64,000 nucleotides of DNA from Saccharomonospora piscinae (GTDB taxonomy: Bacteria; Actinomycetota; Actinomycetes; Mycobacteriales; Pseudonocardiaceae). Shown here one piece after another: positions 8,321 through 17,299 of this stretch. The stretch covers positions 447,869 to 511,868 of the forward strand of contig NZ_VCEK01000004.1 in the NCBI RefSeq assembly GCF_005862235.1, in the 5' to 3' direction. A model generated the notes under the pieces. The model made no database searches and had not been told where the DNA came from. It saw nothing but the letters and a program-made list of their open reading frames with translations. Position numbers and translations under genes: made by a program. Positions within the stretch are counted from its first letter, which is position 1; each line of letters opens with the position of its first letter.

Positions 8321-8872
8321 ATGCGCATCACCGTCACCGTCGACGGAACCCGCTACACCGACGAGGTCGAGCCGCGCACCCTGCTCGTCCACCACCTGCG
8401 CGAGCGGCTGGGCAAGGTCGGCACCGTGGTGGGGTGCGACACCAGCAACTGTGGTGCCTGCACGGTGCATCTGGACGGGCAGAGCGTCAAGGCGTGCTCG
8501 GTGCTCGCCGTCCAGGCCGACGGCAGCGAGGTCACCACCATCGAAGGGCTCGCCCGCGACGGCGAACTGCACCCGGTGCAGCGCGCGTTCCAGGACAACC
8601 ACGCGCTGCAGTGCGGGTTCTGCACGCCCGGGATGATCATGCAGTCGCTCGATCTGCTGTCCGACAACCCCGACCCGGACGACGAGGCCGTCCGGGAGGG
8701 CCTGGAGGGCAACCTCTGCCGCTGCACCGGGTACCAGAACATCGTCCGCGCAGTCCGTGAGGCCGCCCAGCACATGCGGCCCGGCGCGGGCCCGAAGGCC
8801 GAGCAGCGCGGTGAGAGCACCGCCGCCACGGCGACAGCGCCCTCGCCGAGCACGGCGGGAGGTGTCGAATGA
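8321..8872 (+). CDS. coxS: Cox-type hydroxylase, [2Fe-2S] small subunit
   Basis: The 183-aa protein carries the plant-type ferredoxin cluster motif ([17 protein letters not shown], with a fourth Cys in KACSV) and the C-terminal cluster motif (QCGFCTPGM and [12 protein letters not shown]). It transfers electrons from the molybdenum site to the FAD subunit. ATG 8321 follows AGGAGG at 8311-8316. The last 25 residues are an Ala/Thr/Pro-rich tail not needed for the fold. The stop overlaps the coxL start as ATGA. Confidence 0.93.
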   Translation: MRITVTVDGTRYTDEVEPRTLLVHHLRERLGKVGTVVGCDTSNCGACTVHLDGQSVKACSVLAVQADGSEVTTIEGLARDGELHPVQRAFQDNHALQCGFCTPGMIMQSLDLLSDNPDPDDEAVREGLEGNLCRCTGYQNIVRAVREAAQHMRPGAGPKAEQRGESTAATATAPSPSTAGGVE

Positions 8873-11310
8873 CCGCCACGGCCGAACCGGAGATCGGCAG
8901 GGCTCGCCGCCGCAAGGAGGACGCCCGCCTGATCACCGGCCGCACCCGCTGGACCGACAACATCACGCTGCCCGGGATGCTGCACCTCGCCGTCCTGCGC
9001 AGCCCCGTCGCGCACGCGCGGATCACCGGCATCGACACCTCGGCGGCCAAGGAAATGCCGGGCGTGGTCGACGTGTTCACCGCCGAGGACCTCGACCCCG
9101 AGGGCGCCATCGGCATGCCGTGCGCCTGGCCCATCACCCCGGACATGAAGTGGCCCCGCAGGCCCGTTCTCGCCCAGGGGACCGTGAACTACGCGGGCGA
9201 GGGACTCGCCGTGGTGGTCGCCCGCAGCGCGGCGGAGGCCGAGGACGCGCTGGCCGAGATCGACGTCGACTTCGACGAACTGCCGGTCGTGCTGGGGCTG
9301 GACAACGCGCTGGCCGACGACGCCCCGCTGGTACACGACGACCTCGGCACCAATCGCAGTGCCGTGTGGACGTTCGACTCGGCCGAGGCCGGTACCGGTG
9401 AGGACGTCGAGCGGGCCATCACCGGATCGGAGGTCGTCCTGCGCCGCCGGTTCCGGCAGCAGCGGCTCGTGCCCGGGTTCATGGAACCGCGGTCGGTCGT
9501 CGTGGACCCGACCGCCCCGCAGCTCACCATGTGGTCGGCCACCCAGATCCCGCACATCCTCAAGACGATGTCCGCGCTCACACTCGGCATCCCGGAGCAC
9601 CAGCTCCGCGTCATCGCCCCGGACGTCGGGGGAGGGTTCGGCGGCAAGCTCGCGGTCGTTCCCGAGGAGTTCGCCGCCCTGCTGGTGGCCCGCAGGCTCG
9701 GCAGGCCGGTGAAGTGGACCGAGTCCCGCTCGGACACCATGGTCGCGGCCCACCACGGGCGCGACCAGGTTCAGGACATCACCATCTGCGCCACCCGGGA
9801 CGGCACCGTGACCGGGCTCAAGGTCGAGCTGCTCGCCGACATGGGTGCCTACCTGAGCCTCGTGGGGCCGGGGGTGCCCATCCTCGGCGCGTTCATGTTC
9901 AACGCGATCTACAAGTTCCCGGCCTACCACTTCACCTGCACCAACGTGTTCACCAACACCACCGTCACCGACGCCTACCGGGGTGCGGGACGGCCCGAGG
10001 CGACGTTCGCCATCGAGCGGATCATGGACGAGCTCGCGGCCGAGCTCGGGATGGATCCGATGGCGCTGCGGGAGAAGAACTGGATCTCCCACGACGAGTT
10101 CCCCTTCACCACGGTCGCGACGCTGACCTACGACTCGGGCAACTATGAGGCGGCCACCGAGAAGGCCATGCAGCTGTTCGACTACGACGGGCTGCGCCGC
10201 GAGCAGGCCGAACGCCGGGAGCGCGGCGATGCCGTGCAGCTCGGGATCGGCATCTCGACCTTCACGGAGATGTGCGGTCTGGCGCCGTCCCGCGTGCTGG
10301 GCGCACTCGACTACGGCGCGGGCGGCTGGGAGCACGCCGCCGTGCGGATGCTGCCCACGGGCAAGGTCGAGGTCGTCACCGGGGTGTCGGCCCACGGCCA
10401 GGGCCACGAGACGGCGTGGAGCCAGATCGTCGCCGACCAGCTCGGGGTGCCGTTCGAGGACGTCGAGATCCTGCACGGCGACACCCAATCGTCGCACAAG
10501 GGCCTCGACACCTACGGCTCGCGTTCACTGGCCGTCGGCGGCATCGCGGTCGTGAAGGCAGCGGACAAGGTGGTGGCCAAGGCCCGCACGATCGCCGCGC
10601 ACATGATGGAGTGCTCCGAGGACGACCTCGACTTCTCGGGCGGGACGTTCAAGGTCAGGGGCACCGACCGGTCCACCGCCATCCAGGACGTGGCGCTGCG
10701 GGTGTTCGCGGCTCACGACCTTCCCGACGGGGTCGAGCCCTCGCTGGACTCCGAGGCCACGTTCGACCCGGAGAACTTCTCGTTCCCGCACGGCACTCAC
10801 CTCTGCGCCGTCGAGGTGGACACCGAGACCGGGCGGGTGTCGATCCGCTCGTACGTCTGCGTGGATGACGTGGGTGCGGTGGTCAACCCGCTGATCGTCG
10901 AGGGCCAGATCCACGGCGGGCTCGCGCAGGGGATCGCGCAGGCGCTGTTCGAGGAGGCCGTGTTCGACGAGAGCGGCACGCTCATGTCGGGCACGTTCGC
11001 CGACTACCTGCTGCCTTCGGCGGCGGACCTGCCGGAGTTCACCACCGACCGGACCGAGACGCGCTCCACCACCAACCCGCTCGGCGTCAAGGGCGTGGGT
11101 GAGGCCGGCACCATCGCCTCCACTCCCGCCGTGGTGAACGCCGTCGTGGACGCCGTGCGCCACTTCGGTGTCCAGGACATCGAGATGCCGTGTACGCCGA
11201 TGCGGGTGTGGCGTGCCGTGCATGCCGGGGAACAGGCGGCGGGCGGAACGGGCACCGAGGCGGGCGGCGGCCTCGGCTCCATGGACGCGGAACGCGGAGG
11301 TGCGCAGTGA
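8869..11310 (+). CDS. Form II CoxL-like molybdenum hydroxylase, large subunit
   Basis: This 813-aa subunit binds molybdopterin cytosine dinucleotide. The N-terminal domain begins [19 protein letters not shown]. The molybdenum domain has [11 protein letters not shown], and the catalytic Glu is E745 in [13 protein letters not shown]. The active-site loop reads AYRGAGR at residues 369-375. In form I CO dehydrogenases this loop is AYXCSFR, with the Cys that binds copper. This is therefore a form II (CoxL-like) enzyme; whether such enzymes oxidise CO physiologically is unsettled. It is flanked by its small and FAD subunits. Confidence 0.92.
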   Translation: MTATAEPEIGRARRRKEDARLITGRTRWTDNITLPGMLHLAVLRSPVAHARITGIDTSAAKEMPGVVDVFTAEDLDPEGAIGMPCAWPITPDMKWPRRPVLAQGTVNYAGEGLAVVVARSAAEAEDALAEIDVDFDELPVVLGLDNALADDAPLVHDDLGTNRSAVWTFDSAEAGTGEDVERAITGSEVVLRRRFRQQRLVPGFMEPRSVVVDPTAPQLTMWSATQIPHILKTMSALTLGIPEHQLRVIAPDVGGGFGGKLAVVPEEFAALLVARRLGRPVKWTESRSDTMVAAHHGRDQVQDITICATRDGTVTGLKVELLADMGAYLSLVGPGVPILGAFMFNAIYKFPAYHFTCTNVFTNTTVTDAYRGAGRPEATFAIERIMDELAAELGMDPMALREKNWISHDEFPFTTVATLTYDSGNYEAATEKAMQLFDYDGLRREQAERRERGDAVQLGIGISTFTEMCGLAPSRVLGALDYGAGGWEHAAVRMLPTGKVEVVTGVSAHGQGHETAWSQIVADQLGVPFEDVEILHGDTQSSHKGLDTYGSRSLAVGGIAVVKAADKVVAKARTIAAHMMECSEDDLDFSGGTFKVRGTDRSTAIQDVALRVFAAHDLPDGVEPSLDSEATFDPENFSFPHGTHLCAVEVDTETGRVSIRSYVCVDDVGAVVNPLIVEGQIHGGLAQGIAQALFEEAVFDESGTLMSGTFADYLLPSAADLPEFTTDRTETRSTTNPLGVKGVGEAGTIASTPAVVNAVVDAVRHFGVQDIEMPCTPMRVWRAVHAGEQAAGGTGTEAGGGLGSMDAERGGAQ

Positions 11311-12161
11311 TCCCGGCACAGTTCGAGTACCTTGCTCCGACCACAGTGGACGATGCCGTGCGGGCGCTGACCGAGGCGGGTGAGGACGCCAAGGTCATCG
11401 CGGGCGGGCAGAGCCTGCTGCCGGTGCTGCGGCTGCGCATGGCCGCACCCACGGTGCTGGTGGACCTCGGCCGGATCAGTGCTCTGCGGGGCGTGCGTGA
11501 CGAGGGCGACGCCGTCGTCATCGGGTCGATGACCACCCACCACGAGGTGCTGCGTGATCCGCTGGTGGCGGACCACGCCAGGCTGCTCGCCGAGGCGACC
11601 GCCACGGTGGCCGATCCGCAGGTGCGGCACCGGGGCACGTTCGGCGGCTCGCTGGCCCACGCGGACCCGGCGGGCGACCTGCTGGCTCCGGCGCTCGCGC
11701 TCGACGCGGAACTGGTGGTGCGCGGCATGGACGGCTCCCGCACCGTGCCCGCGGCGGAGTTCTTCGCCGACTTCTTCACCACCGCCCTGCGGCCGAACGA
11801 GATCCTCGTCGAGGTCCGGGTGCCCAAGCACACCGGCTGGCACGCGCGGTACGAGAAGTTCAACCGCGTGGCGCAGGCGTGGTCGATCGTCGCCGTGGCC
11901 GCCACCGTCCGTACCGAGGGCGGCACGATCGCCGAGGCCAGGGTCGGGCTGACCAACATGGCGTCGGTGCCGATGCGGGCGCACGCCGTGGAGTCGGCCC
12001 TGGTCGGGCAACCCGCGACCGCCGAGGTCGTGCGCTCGGCCGCCCAGCACGCTGCGGACGGCACGAGCCCGACGGCCGACGGCAACGCCGACGTCGAGTA
12101 TCGACGGCACCTCGCGCGGGTACTCACGGGCAGGGCGATCACGACCGCCGTCGCGGGCTGA
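11307..12161 (+). CDS. coxM: Cox-type hydroxylase, FAD-binding medium subunit
   Basis: The 284-aa subunit has the two FAD pyrophosphate loops of the family, AGGQSLLP at residues 32-39 and TFGGSLAHADPAGDLL near 110-125, and a C-terminal CO-dehydrogenase flavoprotein domain. It passes electrons from the iron-sulfur subunit to an acceptor. GTG 11307 overlaps the coxL stop as GTGA. The gene order S-L-M differs from the M-S-L order of classical CO dehydrogenase operons. Confidence 0.93.
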   Translation: MIPAQFEYLAPTTVDDAVRALTEAGEDAKVIAGGQSLLPVLRLRMAAPTVLVDLGRISALRGVRDEGDAVVIGSMTTHHEVLRDPLVADHARLLAEATATVADPQVRHRGTFGGSLAHADPAGDLLAPALALDAELVVRGMDGSRTVPAAEFFADFFTTALRPNEILVEVRVPKHTGWHARYEKFNRVAQAWSIVAVAATVRTEGGTIAEARVGLTNMASVPMRAHAVESALVGQPATAEVVRSAAQHAADGTSPTADGNADVEYRRHLARVLTGRAITTAVAG

Positions 12162-12177
12162 GCACCGGCAGGGCCGC

Positions 12178-12229
12178 GTCCCCGAGGACACGCTCCGTAG
12201 CGAAATATGGCTACAGTGGCCTCGGGGAC
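12178..12229 (+). promoter_or_regulatory. Inverted repeat enclosing a putative promoter before coxG
   Basis: GTCCCCGAGG (12178-12187) and CCTCGGGGAC (12220-12229) are perfect 10-bp inverted copies 32 bp apart. A TANNNT -10 box, TACAGT, sits at 12212-12217 between them. The arrangement could be an operator pair or a stem closing the end of the coxM message. A strong ribosome site (AAGGAGG, 12272-12278) follows before coxG. Confidence 0.4.
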
Positions 12230-12285
12230 AGCCATGGCGACCAGGGCCCCGGCACACGAGAAGACCCGAGGAAGGAGGTCGGCCC

Positions 12286-12999
12286 GTGCGGCTCGACCAC
12301 GCATTCACCGTTCCGGCGCCCATCGACGAGGTGTGGCAGGCAGTGCTGGACCCCGAGCGGGTCGCGCCCTGCATGCCCGGGGCCACCCTCACCTCCGTGG
12401 AGGGTGACACGTTCAAGGGCACGGTGAAGGTCAAGCTCGGGCCCGTCTCACTGCTGTACAAGGGCTCGGGCGAGTTTCTCGAGAAGAACGCCGACACGCG
12501 CACCATCGTCATCAAGGCGGCGGGCAAGGACGCGCGCGGTGCCGGGACGGCGTCGGCCACGGTCACCGTCACCCTCACTGCCGAGGGCGGTGCCACCAAG
12601 GGTGCCGTGGGTACCGACCTCAGCGTCACCGGCAAGCCGGCCCAGTTCGGCCGCGGCATGATCTCCGAGGTCGGAGGCAAGATCCTCGACGACTTCGCGG
12701 CCAACCTCGCGCGGACGCTCGGAACACCGGAACCCGAGAAGGGCGAGGACACCACGCCCGGCCGGGCCGAGGCCGAGCCCCCCGCCGCGGCGACGGCCGA
12801 ACAGACCGGAGCCCCCGCGGCGGCCACGGCCGCGCAGGCCGAGAAGCCGACCCTGGAGAGCGTGCCCCGCGACGCGGAGGCTCTGGACCTGTTCGACTAC
12901 GCGGGTGCGTCGGTGGCCCGGCGGCTCGCTCCGGCGCTCGCGGGCCTGGCGGCCGTGGTCGCCTTCCTCGCGGTGCGGCGACTGCTGCGCCGCCGCTGA
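12286..12999 (+). CDS. coxG: CoxG-type SRPBCC protein with C-terminal membrane anchor
   Basis: Residues 1-150 of this 237-aa protein form a CoxG (START/SRPBCC-like) domain, beginning MRLDHAFTVPAPIDEVWQAV and containing PGATLTSVEGD. A charged Ala/Glu-rich linker follows (about 150-200). The C-terminus is one hydrophobic helix, APALAGLAAVVAFLAVRRLL, followed by Arg residues. In Oligotropha, CoxG helps attach CO dehydrogenase to the inner membrane; this tail would suit the same job. GTG 12286 has an AAGGAGG site. The 21-bp repeat array begins two bases after the stop codon. Confidence 0.87.
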   Translation: MRLDHAFTVPAPIDEVWQAVLDPERVAPCMPGATLTSVEGDTFKGTVKVKLGPVSLLYKGSGEFLEKNADTRTIVIKAAGKDARGAGTASATVTVTLTAEGGATKGAVGTDLSVTGKPAQFGRGMISEVGGKILDDFAANLARTLGTPEPEKGEDTTPGRAEAEPPAAATAEQTGAPAAATAAQAEKPTLESVPRDAEALDLFDYAGASVARRLAPALAGLAAVVAFLAVRRLLRRR

Positions 13000-13000
13000 C

Positions 13001-13063
13001 GCCGTGTCCGCAGCCTGCGTAGCCGTGTCCGCAGGCTGCGTAGCCGTGTCCGCGGTCGCGGTA
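13001..13063 (+). repeat. 21-bp repeat array A (three units)
   Basis: Three head-to-tail units of GCCGTGTCCGCAG-N4-CGTA type begin one base after the TGA of coxG (TGA-C-GCC). The third unit has diverged. The variable parts of units 1 and 2, CGCAGCCTGCG and CGCAGGCTGCG, are exact reverse complements, giving a potential 11-bp stem with a 10-nt loop. It probably ends coxG transcription. Confidence 0.85.
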
Positions 13064-13108
13064 GCCGGGCCGGGGAAGCGGGAGGCAACCGTCGGCGTTG
13101 CACCCGGC

Positions 13109-14185
13109 ATGCGGGCTGATCACGAGACCGACGTCGTCGTCATCGGCGCGGGGCAGGCGGGGCTCTCGGCCGCCTACTTCCTGCGCCGAGCCGGGTTGCC
13201 GGCCGACACGGGTTTCGTCGTTCTCGACCACGGCCGACGAGCGGGCGGGGCGTGGCAGCACCGGTGGCCGACGCTGCGCATGGATCGGGTCCACGGCGTG
13301 TACGACCTGCCGGGGGCCCGGCTCGCCGACGCCCCCGGTGGGGGCGATGCGACCCGTCCGGCCGCCGAGGTCATGCCGGAGTACTTCGAGAGCTACGAGC
13401 GCGAGTTCACACTGCCGATACACCGGCCGGTGACCGTGAGTGCGGTGTACCGGGCGCCCGACGGGCGCTTCCGGGTCATGGACACGCGCGGGCGAACCTG
13501 GCTGGCCCGGGGCGTGATCAATGCGACGGGCACGTGGGACAAGCCCTTCTGGCCGCACTATCCCGGCCGGGGTGACTTCCTGGGCAGGCAGCTGCACACA
13601 GCCGACTACCCCGGGCCCGAACCGTTCGCCGACGCGCGGGTCATGGTGGTCGGCGGGGGCACGTCCGCCGTGCAGTTGCTCACCGAGATCGCGGGTGTCG
13701 CCCGGAGCACCACCTGGGTCACCCGGCGTCCGCCCGTCTTCCACGAGGGCGCGTTCACACCGGAGTTCGGGCGGGAGGTCGTGGCGCGGGTGGAGCGAAC
13801 GGTGCGCGAGGGCAGGCCCCCTGACAGTGTCGTCGGTGTCACCGGACTGACGCTCACCCCGGACGTCCGCGCCGCGCGGGACGCCGGGGTGCTGGCGCGG
13901 CGGCCGATGTTCGAGCGCATCACCCCGAGCGGCGTCCGGTGGGCCGATGGCCACGAGATCGACGTCGACGTGATCCTCTGGGCGACCGGATTCCGCGCGG
14001 CGCTCGACCACCTCGCGCCGCTGCGGCTGCGCGAGCCTGGCGGCGGTGTTCGGATGGCGGGTACTCGGGTCGTCGGCCAGCCGCGGCTGCACCTGGTGGG
14101 CTACGGGCCCTCGGCGAGCACGATCGGGGCGAACCGGGCGGGTCGCGCGGCGGTGCGCGAGCTGTTGGCCGAGTTCGACGACTGA
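13109..14185 (+). CDS. Flavin-containing NAD(P)H monooxygenase-like protein
   Basis: The 358-aa protein has a FAD-binding Rossmann motif VIGAGQAGLSAAYFLRR at about residues 12-28 and a second NADPH motif MVVGGGTSAVQLL near 180-192, with VILWATGFRAALDHLAPLR towards the C-terminus. It belongs to the YUC/TrkA-like single-component flavoprotein group that oxygenates small nucleophiles or ketones. The substrate is unknown. It follows coxG in the same direction but behind the repeat array, so co-transcription is doubtful. ATG 13109 is the first start giving the usual short N-terminus; the frame is open upstream through the repeats. Confidence 0.82.
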   Translation: MRADHETDVVVIGAGQAGLSAAYFLRRAGLPADTGFVVLDHGRRAGGAWQHRWPTLRMDRVHGVYDLPGARLADAPGGGDATRPAAEVMPEYFESYEREFTLPIHRPVTVSAVYRAPDGRFRVMDTRGRTWLARGVINATGTWDKPFWPHYPGRGDFLGRQLHTADYPGPEPFADARVMVVGGGTSAVQLLTEIAGVARSTTWVTRRPPVFHEGAFTPEFGREVVARVERTVREGRPPDSVVGVTGLTLTPDVRAARDAGVLARRPMFERITPSGVRWADGHEIDVDVILWATGFRAALDHLAPLRLREPGGGVRMAGTRVVGQPRLHLVGYGPSASTIGANRAGRAAVRELLAEFDD

Positions 14186-14268
14186 CGGGAGCTGCGGACA
14201 CGGCTACGCAGGCTGCGGACACGGCTACGCAGCCTGCGGACACGGCTACGGGAGCTGCGGACACGGCG
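14184..14268 (-). repeat. 21-bp repeat array B (four units)
   Basis: The space between two convergent stop codons is filled by four 21-bp units, read on the minus strand from one base after the TGA of the multicopper oxidase. Units 2 and 3 have CGCAGGCTGCG and CGCAGCCTGCG, exact reverse complements able to form an 11-bp stem with a 10-nt loop in either transcript. The fourth unit reaches the stop codon of the monooxygenase gene. This suits a bidirectional terminator. Confidence 0.87.
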
Positions 14269-15798
14269 TCAGCGGAGGTCGAAGTTCGCCATCATCATCA
14301 TGTCCTCGTGTTCGAGGTTGTGGCAGTGGAAGACGTACCGGCCCGCGTAGGACGGGTCTTCGGGGAACCGCACCAGGAGGTCGGCCTGTCCGCCGCTGTC
14401 GAGGTCGACGGTGTCCTTCCAGCCCGCGGTCGTGGGGCCGCCGTCGAGTACCTGGAACGGAACGAGGTGCAGGTGGACGGGGTGCGCCACGTTCTGCACC
14501 CTGATCCGCCACAGCTCGACGGACCCGGGCCGCACCTCGGCCGCGACGTGGTCGGGGGAGAACGGTTCGCCGTTCACGGTCCACAGGGTCGTCCCGTGGT
14601 GTTCGGCGCCGCCCCGCGCGAACACGAAGTCGCGCTCCACCCGCGCCTGGTCCCGGGAGAGCGGCTCCAGCTCCGCGAGCCGCGAGGGCACGCGACTGTC
14701 GTCGCGCCCGCGGCGGGTGACGACGAAGCGCAGGACGTCGCGGGTACCGCCGCGCCCCAGCGTGTTGATCAACGTGACCTCCTGGCCGGGCCGGTAGGCC
14801 GAGAAGTCGACCACCACGTCGAAACGTTCGGCCTGGGCGATCGGCAGCCGCTCGTGTTCGACCGGCGCGGCGAGGAGCCCCTGGTCGCCACCCACCTGCG
14901 TGAACGCCACTCCGCCGGGCGGCGGTGGGTCGAGTGCGAGGTGGTACCGGCGTGCGTTTGATCCGTTGAGCAGGCGGAACCGGTACCGCGCTCCCTCGAC
15001 CTCCAGCACCGGCCACGGAACACCGTTGACCAGTACGCAGTCACCCAGCACACCGCTCATGAAGTCGTCCGTCACACCCGGTTCGCCTCGCAGTGACGGG
15101 TCGCGGGAGGGGTAGCGAAAGGAACCGTCCTCGTGGAACGCGCGATCGGTGATCAGTAGTGGAATATCGCGGTCACCCGAGGGCAGTCCGAGCCGGTCTT
15201 CCTCGTCGTCGTGAACCAGGTGAAAGCCCGCCAGCCCGCGGTAGACCTGCGGACCGGTGAAGTCCATCCGGTGGTCGTGGTACCAGAGCGTGGCCGCGGG
15301 CTGGTCCAGCGGGTACACGTACTCCCGTCGCGCTCCGGGCTGAACGAGGTCGGTGGGATAACCGTCGTGTTCGGCCGGGGTCTTGCCGCCGTGGAGGTGT
15401 ACCACGGTGGGCACCGGCAGCGCGTTGTGGTGGCGCACCACGGTCTGGCGTCCGCGACGGGACACCAGCGTCGGCCCGGGGAAGCGGCCTTCGTAGCCCC
15501 ACACTGCCGTCTTGAGGCCGGGCAGGATCTCCTGCCGCTCCTCGCGTTGGGTGATGTCGCAGTAATCGGTGCCGTCGTGGGTCGAGGTGGGCCGCAGCAC
15601 GTCGGGGATGCGCAGGGGAAGCGTGAACGGCCGGGGGAGTGGCGCCGCCGAGCGGAGGACCGCGCCTGCGCTGCCCTGTGTCTCGACGTTGCCCCCGCCG
15701 CGGACTGCCAGTTCCGAACACGCCGATGCCAGCGGAATCGTGGCCAGACCGCCCGCCGCGAGTCGCAGGGCGGTACGCCGGTTCATCGGGGCGGCCAT
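14269..15798 (-). CDS. Tat-exported multicopper oxidase
   Basis: The product (about 509 aa) begins with a twin-arginine signal, NRRTALRLAAGGLATIPLASACS, whose LASAC could also be a lipobox. All four copper-ligand motifs are present: HLHGG (134-138), HDH (174-176), HPVHLHLV (near 440) and HCHNLEHEDM (about 491-500), with Met as the type-1 axial ligand. It resembles CotA, bilirubin-oxidase and phenoxazinone-synthase-type oxidases. ATG 15798 overlaps the upstream gene's stop as TGATG. Four Met residues run directly after the last ligand motif, a possible extra copper site. Confidence 0.9.
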   Translation of the reverse strand: MAAPMNRRTALRLAAGGLATIPLASACSELAVRGGGNVETQGSAGAVLRSAAPLPRPFTLPLRIPDVLRPTSTHDGTDYCDITQREERQEILPGLKTAVWGYEGRFPGPTLVSRRGRQTVVRHHNALPVPTVVHLHGGKTPAEHDGYPTDLVQPGARREYVYPLDQPAATLWYHDHRMDFTGPQVYRGLAGFHLVHDDEEDRLGLPSGDRDIPLLITDRAFHEDGSFRYPSRDPSLRGEPGVTDDFMSGVLGDCVLVNGVPWPVLEVEGARYRFRLLNGSNARRYHLALDPPPPGGVAFTQVGGDQGLLAAPVEHERLPIAQAERFDVVVDFSAYRPGQEVTLINTLGRGGTRDVLRFVVTRRGRDDSRVPSRLAELEPLSRDQARVERDFVFARGGAEHHGTTLWTVNGEPFSPDHVAAEVRPGSVELWRIRVQNVAHPVHLHLVPFQVLDGGPTTAGWKDTVDLDSGGQADLLVRFPEDPSYAGRYVFHCHNLEHEDMMMMANFDLR

Positions 15799-16019
15799 CA
15801 CTGCCGCTCCTGGCGACGGCGCACCCGATTGTCGATCACCACGGCGAGGATGCCGCCGACGACCGCGGTCAGTTGCGGGCCGAAGCCGATGACGAATGTC
15901 CAGGGCGCTTCCACCTCGCCGTTGTCGACCACCAGCCGTCCGAGTAGTTCGCTGAATACTGTGAATCCGACCGCGAGCCCGGCGAAGATTCCGAGCACGG
16001 CCACTCCGAGAGTGCGCAT
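15798..16019 (-). CDS. Small two-helix membrane protein
   Basis: The 73-aa product starts MRTLGVAVLGIFAGLAVGF and has two hydrophobic segments (about residues 5-25 and 45-65) ending in a basic RVRRRQERQ tail. It is translationally coupled to the multicopper oxidase through TGATG and may help its export or anchoring. I do not recognise a family. The start was placed at the ATG immediately before the first hydrophobic segment; the frame continues 15 codons upstream. Confidence 0.65.
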   Translation of the reverse strand: MRTLGVAVLGIFAGLAVGFTVFSELLGRLVVDNGEVEAPWTFVIGFGPQLTAVVGGILAVVIDNRVRRRQERQ

Positions 16020-16158
16020 GACGGTGACGCTAGGTCGGCACGCCGCCGTCGTCGCCCGTCTCAACTCGGCTTTCCCGGTCGTGGGATGTCGTCGTCAGGC
16101 GACACCACATCGTCCGGAGACTCGACTGCGGACGACATCGCCAGGCGGGTACCCCCGC

Positions 16159-16164
16159 TACGCT
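16159..16164 (+). promoter_or_regulatory. Putative -10 box of a leaderless promoter
   Basis: TACGCT lies seven bases before the GTG of the histidine kinase gene, and no ribosome site precedes that GTG. The same hexamer occurs at nearly the same distance before the O-methyltransferase gene (40262-40267). Confidence 0.5.
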
Positions 16165-16171
16165 CGACGGC

Positions 16172-17299
16172 GTGCGCACGTACGGACGCCTCAGCGGACG
16201 CGTCGTCGACGCGTTGCTGGCGGCGACGGTGTTCGGGGTGGTGGCAATGGCCATCGCGGCGGATCTCGGGGGTACGCGGGGACCCGAACCCGCCGCGTTC
16301 CTGTTCGCGGGCGGCCTCGGTGCCCTGATGTTCGTGCGCCGCGCCCACCCGGTGTTGACGCTGGCGGCCACGGTGGCCGGGATCATCGCCTACTACATGG
16401 CCGACTATCCGCCGATCGGGCTCGCGGTCCCGGTGGCCGCCGCGTTGTACTCGACGGCGGAGGCGGGGCGGGCGCGGGTGGCGTTGCTGGTCGCGGCCGC
16501 TCTGCTGGTGGTGACCACGTCCTTCCGGCTCGCCGAGGGCGACGATCCGGCGTATCTGTTCGGGTTCGAGTTCGCCACCACGATCGGGCTGATGGCGGCG
16601 GCGATCGCGTTGGGCGACGGTGTGCGGTCCCGTGCCCTGCTCGCGGTGGAGCAGGAGGCACGGGCAAGGCGGCGCATGGAGCAGGAGCGGTTGCGCATCG
16701 CGAGGGAGGTTCACGACGTGCTGGGCCACACCGTCGCCGTCATCTCGGTGCAGGCGAGCGTCGCGGCCGAGGCGGTGGACGACGACCCCGAGGTGGTGCG
16801 GTCGGCGCTCGGGGTCATCCGGGAGTCGGCGGACGGAGCGGTGCGGGAGCTGCGCGCGACGGTGGGTTTGCTGCGCTCGCCCGCCGACCAGGGCGAGTCC
16901 CGCGCGCCCGCAGGCAGCCTGAGGCAGCTGCCGTCTCTGGTCGAAGCGACGTCCGAGAGCGGCCTGCCGGTGACGATCGAGACGGAGGGGACCGCGGTGC
17001 CCCTGCCGTCCGCGGTGGACACCAGTGCCTACCGGATCGTGCAGGAGGCTCTGGCGAACAGCCTGCGGCATGCGAACGCGACGTGGGCGAAGGTGGTGTT
17101 GCGCTACGGCGGCGACACGGTCACCGTGAGCGTGTCGGACGACGGGCGCGGTTGGGACGCCGCGACGGCCGACGCCGCAGGTGCGGGACTGCGCGGGATG
17201 CGGGAGCGCGCCGAGTTGCTGGGAGGTTCCGTGTCGGTCGCGTCGCCACCCGGTGCGGGGTTCCGGGTGGACGCCGTGTTTCCCGTGGAGTTGCGATGA
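16172..17299 (+). CDS. NarL-type sensor histidine kinase
   Basis: The 375-aa protein has about five membrane helices in residues 10-150, then a HisKA_3 dimerisation domain with phospho-acceptor His181 in REVHDVLGHTV, then a HATPase domain (YRIVQEALANSLRHANA, DDGRGW, GLRGMRERAELLGG). No extracellular sensor domain is evident, so the signal is probably sensed in or at the membrane. It overlaps its response regulator by four bases. The divergent neighbour is the multicopper oxidase operon, a possible target. Confidence 0.92.
   Translation: MRTYGRLSGRVVDALLAATVFGVVAMAIAADLGGTRGPEPAAFLFAGGLGALMFVRRAHPVLTLAATVAGIIAYYMADYPPIGLAVPVAAALYSTAEAGRARVALLVAAALLVVTTSFRLAEGDDPAYLFGFEFATTIGLMAAAIALGDGVRSRALLAVEQEARARRRMEQERLRIAREVHDVLGHTVAVISVQASVAAEAVDDDPEVVRSALGVIRESADGAVRELRATVGLLRSPADQGESRAPAGSLRQLPSLVEATSESGLPVTIETEGTAVPLPSAVDTSAYRIVQEALANSLRHANATWAKVVLRYGGDTVTVSVSDDGRGWDAATADAAGAGLRGMRERAELLGGSVSVASPPGAGFRVDAVFPVELR

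Noticed and set aside
8869-11310. Calling the large subunit a true (form I) CO dehydrogenase
   Set aside because: The active-site loop is AYRGAGR, not AYXCSFR, so the copper-binding Cys is missing.
12998-13108. A repetitive peptide (VSAACVA heptads) as an N-terminal extension of the flavin monooxygenase
   Set aside because: The 21-bp period keeps frames open by itself. The same repeats lie between convergent stops elsewhere, and the family N-terminus fits the ATG at 13109.
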